From contig CM040432.1 in the NCBI GenBank assembly GCA_022702705.1, positions 48,820,540 to 48,884,539 of the forward strand: 64,000 nt of DNA, in the 5' to 3' direction. Below are positions 58,801 through 64,000 of this stretch, piece by piece (within the stretch, counting starts at the first letter, position 1; each line of letters starts with the position of its first letter). The position numbers and the translations under genes were made by a program. Source of the stretch: Papilionanthe hookeriana x Papilionanthe teres (taxonomy: Eukaryota > Streptophyta > Magnoliopsida > Asparagales > Orchidaceae). The notes beneath the pieces were generated by a model, which was not told the DNA's origin, made no database searches, and worked only from the letters and a program-made list of their open reading frames with translations.

Positions 58801-60254
58801 TTGGGTTTAATTTGGGTCTTTTTAGTAAAGGGGCCAAAGTGGGTCAAATTGGGCTAACTTGGTTTAAGTTTGAGCTAATGTTGGATTTGATGTAAAATTA
58901 ATGCTAAGAAATGTTTATGGGGGTGTCACATAGAGTTTTCAACTTTGGTTGGGCTTTAATTTTGGGATTTGGGCCTATTTAGGTTAGGTTTGGGTTTAGA
59001 CCAATTTAGGGGATTTTGACTTTGGGTTAGGTTTGGGTGGAGTTTAGATTAAAATTTGGGGCAAATCTTGTTAATTTTTTGTTTGTGGGGATATTAGGAA
59101 GGTTTAGGAAAAGACTTGGGGCTAATTGGAGTTGAATTGGGTTGGTTTGGGCTAAGTTTAGGTCATGTGCCAACATTGGGCTTTAAGCTTCAAATTGGAA
59201 TTGGATCCAAATGTTAATCAAATTGGGCTTGGATTTAGTCTAAATTGATATTGGGGATATTTAATTGAAGTTTAGAATTGGATTGGATCATCAGTGAGGT
59301 TAATTGGAGTGGTTTGGTTTGACATTTGGTTCACTTGGGTTAAAAATGGGTCAAATTGGGGGTTTTGGTAAAAGTGGGTTAAATTGACAAAATTGGCTTA
59401 TGGTGTAGTTGAACAAAATGAAATTGGGAATATTTGGGATTTTCTGGAATTTTCTGAGAATTTTTGAAATTTATGGATTTTTTGGTTAAGAAGGGCATTT
59501 TGGGTATTTGGGGGGTATTGGGTGGTATTTTTGGAAATTTTGGTATATTTGGCTAAGGATAATCAATTTGAGTGGAGAGAAATTTTTAGGACTAATTTTG
59601 AGGAATTTTGGGTAATTTAGGAAATTTTGCAAATTTTGGGCAATTTCAAGGGCATTTGGTAGGCTTGGTGGGTGTAGGGCCCCGGGAGTCAAAAATTGAA
59701 ATTTTGGAAAAATAAAGATTGATCAAGTTTGAGTAGAATGGAAACACTTTGGTTGAGCCATAAAGCCATATCAAGCCCATAAGAGCCATGAGAGGACTCA
59801 TTTGAGGCATTCACTATGTTGTTCCTAACCCTCTTAGCCAAGGGCTTAGTGGTTGAGGACCATCCATATGGATTGCCTATATGAGTTAGGAAGTAAAGCT
59901 AGGCATGAATGGTTTTAGGATTGGAATGTGTGTGAAAGTGTAATGTGTGCAGGTCAACCCTCACCGCACCGAGGCCACCTGGGGTAGTCCTAAGACCAAA
60001 GAGTCCTATAGGGAACTCATCCTTTAAACCTCCACATTTAATCGTAACCCTCCAAGTGACTTAGGGGTTTACAATCAAACTTATGGGGTTTGCAGGGAGT
60101 TAAGAGGTGTTTGAATTTCTAGGTGATGGGTCCCATTTCTAGTCCTCTAAGATAGTCAAGGATAAGCTCTATGGCTAGATCCTAAGTACTAAGGAGAGAA
60201 AAGAGAAAGGACCTCATCAAAAATGAGGTCAACAAATGGACCCCCAATAAGTGT

Positions 60255-60275
60255 GGTGTGCTAACCAAGCACACC
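60255..60275 (-). other. Conserved 8-bp stem hairpin near LTR start of element B
   Basis: The arms ggtgtgct and agcacacc are the same as at 15778-15798; the loop differs at one of five bases. Confidence 0.6.
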
Positions 60276-60599
60276 GCGCGTATTGGCGTTGACCGAAGAG
60301 ATCAACAAAACCAACACAGACGTCTATGTGACACACTCAGAACAGAGTAGAAACAAATTTCCGCTGGGGAGTATCGAGTATATCTCCAAGACTGGAGATC
60401 CCTGAACTCTCGATGGGGAAAAGAAAATGTGGTGAATTCCAGATCGTGAGATCTAGGGAAATTTGATTTAGATTTCATTTCATTTTCTATTCTGAGTTTT
60501 TTTTAATGTGTCAGTTTAGATTTCGATTTATTCTGAGTTTCAATTTCGATTGAGGTTTAATTTAAAAAATTAATTTAAGGAAATCTGGATTTGAAAATA

Positions 60600-61735
60600 G
60601 AATTGGAACCTAGCTTCCAACCTCGGGATTGCGAAGAGAACTAGAATTTAGGTACCAGCCACGGAGTGAGAATCAGAGTTTAAGTATCGATTGAAAAGGA
60701 TGAGAATCATAATTTAGGTACTGATCCCGAAAGTTTAAAGAGAACTGGAATGGGGTTCCAGTCTCGAAAGAGAGAATTAAAATTTGGTAGCAATCTCAGG
60801 AAGAGAGTCGAAATTTGGTACCGATCTCAAAGGTTTAAAGAGAAATGGAAACTGGTTCCAATCTTGAAGGTTTAAAGAGAAATGGAAACTGGTTCCAATC
60901 TCGAAGGTTTAAAGAGAAACAGAAACTGGTTCCAATCTTGAAGGTTTAAAGAGAAATGTAAACTGGTTCCAATCTCGAAGGTCTAAAGAGAAATGGAAAC
61001 TGGTTCCAATCTCGAAGGTCTAAAGAGAAATAGAAACTGGTTCCAATCTCGAAGGTCTAGAGAGAAATGGAAACTGGTTCCAATCTCGAAGGTCTAGAGA
61101 GAACTGAAATCTGGTTCCAGTCTCGAAGGTGTAAGGAGAACTGGAATCTGGTTCCAGTCTCAAAGGTTTAAAGAGAAATGGAAACTGGTTCCAATCTCGA
61201 AGGTCTAGAGAGAAATGAAAACTGGTTCCAATCTCGAAGGTCTAGAGAGAACTGGAATCTGGTTCCAATCTCAAAGGTTTAAGGAGAACTGGAATCTGGT
61301 TCCAGTCTCGAAGGTTTAAAGAGAACTGGAATCTGGTTCCATTCTCGAAGGTTTAATAAGAACTGCAGTCTGATTCCAGTCTCGAAGGTTTAAAGAGAAC
61401 TGGAACCTGGTTCCAGTCTCGAAGGTTTAAGGAGAACCGGAATCTGGTTCCAGTCTCGAAGGTTTAAAGAGAACTGGAGTCTGGTTCCGACCTCGAAGGT
61501 TTAAAGAGAACCGGAGTCCGGTTCCAGTCTCGAAGGTTTAAGGAGAACTGGAGTCTGGTTCCAGTCTCGAAGGTTTAAGGAGAACTGGAATCTGGTTCCA
61601 GTCTCGAAGGTTTAAAGAGAAATGGAATCTGCTCCCAGTTTAGAAGGTTTAAAGAGAACTGGAATCTGGTCCCAGTCTCGAAGGTTTAAAGAAAACTGGA
61701 ATCTGGTTCCAGTCTCGAAGGTTTAAGGGTTGAAA
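60600..61735. repeat. 37-bp tandem array, roughly 25 copies
   Basis: The unit on the + strand is gaaggtttaaagagaactgg followed by aatctggttccagtctc, 37 bases. Copies are regular from about 60830 and degenerate before that. The part ctggaatctggttccag has 6-base inverted arms. It sits in the same place as element A's 82-bp array but has a different unit. Confidence 0.95.
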
Positions 61736-62473
61736 TTTGCTGTGGAGATTTGAGTTTAGCGGAAGATTTGGAATGTGACATGAAAGTGTTTCACGTCCCA
61801 CGAGGATCGATCAAAGTCTAATTATTTGGCGATGGATATGAATCCATGCCATCAGAACTAAATCGAAAATTTTCGTGGTTCTGTGTGAGTAGATTCAGTC
61901 GACCTTCTCAAAAGAGGGAAGAAAATATGGAGAGTTAAAAAAAGATTTGAGAATAGCCGAAGGCTGGGGATTTCAGATTCAGGAAGTTCGTTTTAGTTTG
62001 TTGTAATCTGATTTTAGCTTGACTTTTCAATTTAGTTCGTGTTTATTTAGAGTTTGTGTTTATTTGTAGTTTATTTTGGCATTCAGATTTTTTTTAGAGA
62101 GTTTTCATTTATTTTCATTTTTTTTTGTTCTTTGTTCGAAGTTCATTTAACTTAATGGCATTTCCCAGTCAATTTGCACAAAAAGAGGTGAAGGCAAAAC
62201 ATGACATGGTCACTTTCATTCCAATCTCGTCGAAAATACATCATACATCTTGATCCAAAACATGATGATATTTTCTTTGAGAGTTTAATATCTCATTCAA
62301 TCCATATAAATCCAAAACGGATTGTGTAAGATTCTTCAAGTTTCTTCTAAAAGCAGCTGTCAAAATCCATGTCTGAATAGTGAGATACATGGACAATAAC
62401 ATAACCTTCCAAATCATCCTTGGCAGGAATGCCGTATGGATGTGCATTGGAGGTGTGATATTTCCCATGTAAA
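61736..62473 (-). other. 3' untranslated region of element B
   Basis: Joins the AlkB-like ORF to the tandem array. The part 62160-62470 matches element A around 13400-13690. The short - strand frame 62241-62477 is noncoding by comparison, since its frame is not kept in A. Confidence 0.5.
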
Positions 62474-63978
62474 TCACAGCTCGTAAGACTGGAGGTTCTC
62501 TAACTCTGGATTTTGTTGGAAGTGTAAAGGAATATTTCTGTCATCCATTCTCCTGAAAGTAACAGAGATCCGCTCAACAGGCACTCCTGGAATGCAATGC
62601 TTTGCGATGTCTGCTCCATTCCCTTTTAACACCATGACGGAATCTACCGGTAGTGGTATCTCTACTGGCCCTCGGAATTCACCGGGGCCTGCTATCCGGA
62701 GGTCAGATCCGAACATGATATTGCACTAGTTGACAAAAGACATTGTGCAGAAAGGTCTAATGAAATCATGATGGTCTATGTGTGGAGGTATGCAATCACC
62801 CTTTTTGTAGATGTTAATGATGCGACTGTTGGGTATGCAATCCGCAGCAATACCCTCCATGTTATCATCCTCTTTACCATTCTTTTAATAATATTCGGCA
62901 TCGGAGCCACCTCACTGCGACGGAGTATCCCTGGTGGATTTCCTTTTCTGTCTACCGCGAAGTTGTAGCAACATCCGCATTGGATTGTAATTCTTCCTTT
63001 TTCTGGCATCCATCTTCGGGGTTCTGAATAGGTCTTTTCCCTTAGGCGATCAGCTCGGCCCATTTTCTGAAGCTCAACGATGCAGTCTACAATTTGCTGT
63101 TGTTCATAATCAGAGAATACATTTGTATGCAGCTCGAGGCCTTCTAAGATATTGATCCTCTTGCCTCCAATTCTCTCAAAGTATTCAAAAGTTTTCTTTT
63201 CAACATTCTGCATTCTTTCCAACTCATATTCTGGAATTATCTGCAATCGGCGAGGTCTAGTAACGTACTGGGGAATGTATGGTTCAACCCCGGCACGCTC
63301 TCCTGCATGTCTTGGCTCCTCGGGGATAGTCTCTGTCTGGACATCCTCCGGGGTTGCTTTCGCAACAAGACTCTTTAAAACTGGTGCATTTATCTGGCAT
63401 CGAGGCGCTGATTCTATTTCTACTCTTCTTGGGATTTCCTTTATCTGCTCTGCTTTCCTTGGAGTTGGTCTCCTCCTTTCAGGTTCCTGACAAACCAATT
63501 TCTTAAGAGTATTTGTATTGACGGTAGTAACTGTCTCTTCATGTTGATCTGCTGCTAACTTGGTTAACATCTTGCGAATGCTGCGATTCTTGTTCCTCCG
63601 CTGGGTGACAGTGAGAGTAGCTCTCCTTACCCCTTGGATTTTTGTGGGCATGGCGCTGACAAGCCTACCCTCTGCTGTAGTAATAACAGACTTAACTTTC
63701 TTATCTTCTCCTGTTGCATGAGCGGTATTTACTTTAATCTTCTTGCTGGTAGATGGTTGACTTGAGCCACCCAATTTTATCACTGTCTGACTGTGGAACT
63801 CTTCCCGGTCAATCGGGGTCCAATCATTTTCTTCATATTGTAGCCCGGCTGGTGTGAAGTCAGAGTTAATCTCGATCATGGCTCCATCCCTCACCCTCTT
63901 TTCATCAAGTACTAGACTCACGCCATTCTTAAATTTCAGAACCAACGTACCCGTTCGACATTTCCCTGCGAAAAACAA
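62474..63978 (-). pseudogene. AlkB-like (ALKBH9/10-type) dioxygenase ORF of element B, nearly intact
   Basis: The long - strand frame 63978-62776 (400 codons) starts with an unrecognised segment (TLVLKFKNGVSLVLDEKRVR), then a Lys/Arg-rich linker (about residues 70-190). From about residue 240 it matches plant ALKBH9/10 proteins: ELERMQNVEKKTFEYFERI, INILEGLELHTNVFS, GCCYNFAVDRKGNPPGIL. A one-base frameshift near 62840 moves the rest to another frame with NIY (62807-62815), HID (62774-62782), CTMSFVN, a TAG where the family has a Glu codon (near 62731), CNIMFGS, GPGEFRGP, LKGNGADIAKHCIPG (distal His 62597-62599) and RISVTFR (62552-62572), ending at 62474. NxY and RxxxxxR bind 2-oxoglutarate; HxD plus His binds Fe(II). 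The family removes methyl groups from nucleic acids, and plant ALKBH9B/10B act on RNA m6A. One frameshift and one stop suggest recent loss. Capture of a host gene is inferred. Confidence 0.9.
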
Positions 63979-63985
63979 GGAAAGG
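63966..63985 (-). promoter_or_regulatory. Candidate 3' splice site before AlkB-like ORF (element B)
   Basis: On the - strand cctttccttgtttttcgcag precedes ggaaatgtcgaac. It is a strong pyrimidine tract plus CAG, conserved with element A at 11890-11913. The ORF frame (FFAGKCRTG) runs through it with no good ATG of its own, which fits entry by splicing. The first ATG after the site is out of frame. Confidence 0.5.
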
Positions 63986-64000
63986 ATCAGGGGCTATACT

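Larger units (their letters stand above)
53315..60480 (-). repeat. 3' LTR of element B (start approximate)
   Basis: The sense-strand end ccgaca is at 53315, as in element A. Shared landmarks in reverse order: (TA)n 53399-53461, TATA-like box 53549-53556, aattt tract 55680-55860, GC-richer part near 57690, TATA-like 58131-58145, G-poor tract 58560-59690, hairpin 60255-60275. The inner limit near 60480 is only estimated. No coding gene is supported inside. Confidence 0.65.
53315..64000 (-). mobile_element. Tat/Ogre-like LTR retrotransposon, element B (3' part)
   Basis: It is collinear with the 3' half of element A but inverted: LTR end tgtcggcatat at 53315, LTR to about 60480, tandem array 60600-61735, 3' region, AlkB-like ORF 62474-63978. 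pol and the 5' LTR lie right of the window. Similarity to A is clear but lower than between A's two LTRs, so these are separate insertions of an older family. Confidence 0.9.

Noticed and set aside
60600..61735. Regular repeats resembling a CRISPR array
   Set aside because: Units are contiguous with no unique spacers, in a plant retrotransposon at the usual place of a tandem array.
62474..63978. AlkB-like ORF as an integrated plant RNA virus (flexivirus-type AlkB)
   Set aside because: Wording around the motifs (GCCYNFA, NPPGIL, GNGADIAKHC) is that of plant ALKBH9/10, not of viral AlkB, and no viral polymerase or coat gene is near. The shared place in two LTR elements supports retrotransposon cargo.
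62474..63978. AlkB-like ORF as an independent host ALKBH gene
   Set aside because: No introns within the domain, a second copy at the same position in element A, and flanking 3' region, tandem array and LTR collinear in both.

Overview
This is a repeat-dominated stretch of a flowering-plant nuclear genome. Ty3/gypsy LTR retrotransposons of two lineages fill about nine tenths of it: Tat/Ogre-like elements and Athila-like elements. There is one clear host gene, a papain-type cysteine protease of the SAG39 type with a single intron (49,252-50,357, + strand). Its high GC and protein style look monocot-like, which is an inference only.

Layout. (1) 1-23,303 (+): Tat/Ogre-like element A, without the start of its 5' LTR. 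The order is 5' LTR end, tRNA-type PBS, ORF1, gag, protease, RT, RNase H, a second RNase H, integrase, an extra AlkB-like ORF, an 82-bp tandem array and a very long 3' LTR. Its coding part is broken by frameshifts and stops. (2) 23,304-32,676: Athila fragments. A + strand PBS-gag piece abuts the end of element A's LTR and meets an inverted (-) PBS-gag-protease piece near 25,255. Two (-) LTRs and the 3' end of a larger (-) Athila element follow. (3) 32,712-41,062 (+): an oppositely oriented Athila segment with RNase H, integrase, two tandem env-position ORFs, and an LTR followed by a PBS. (4) 41,063-47,134 (-): 5' half of the larger Athila element (LTR, PBS, gag, protease, RT, RNase H). (5) 47,135-53,314: low-copy sequence with the cysteine protease gene, diverged direct repeats and possible small fragments. 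(6) 53,315-64,000 (-): the 3' part of a second Tat/Ogre-like element B, with LTR, a 37-bp tandem array and a nearly intact AlkB-like ORF running to the window edge.

Main discovery. Both Tat/Ogre-like elements carry, between pol and the 3' tandem array, an ORF ending in an AlkB-family 2-oxoglutarate/Fe(II) dioxygenase. It most resembles the plant ALKBH9/ALKBH10 RNA m6A-demethylase clade. In B the NxY, HxD, distal His and RxxxxxR motifs are all visible. A conserved 3' splice-site-like sequence precedes the ORF in both copies, which suggests expression from a spliced transcript. A retrotransposon with its own RNA demethylase could edit m6A on its own RNA. That role is inference.

Other structure worth attention: GC-rich palindrome blocks repeated in front of each env-position ORF and inside Athila LTRs; LTRs joined directly to PBSs in ways a simple insertion does not explain; and element A inserted at the PBS of an Athila element.
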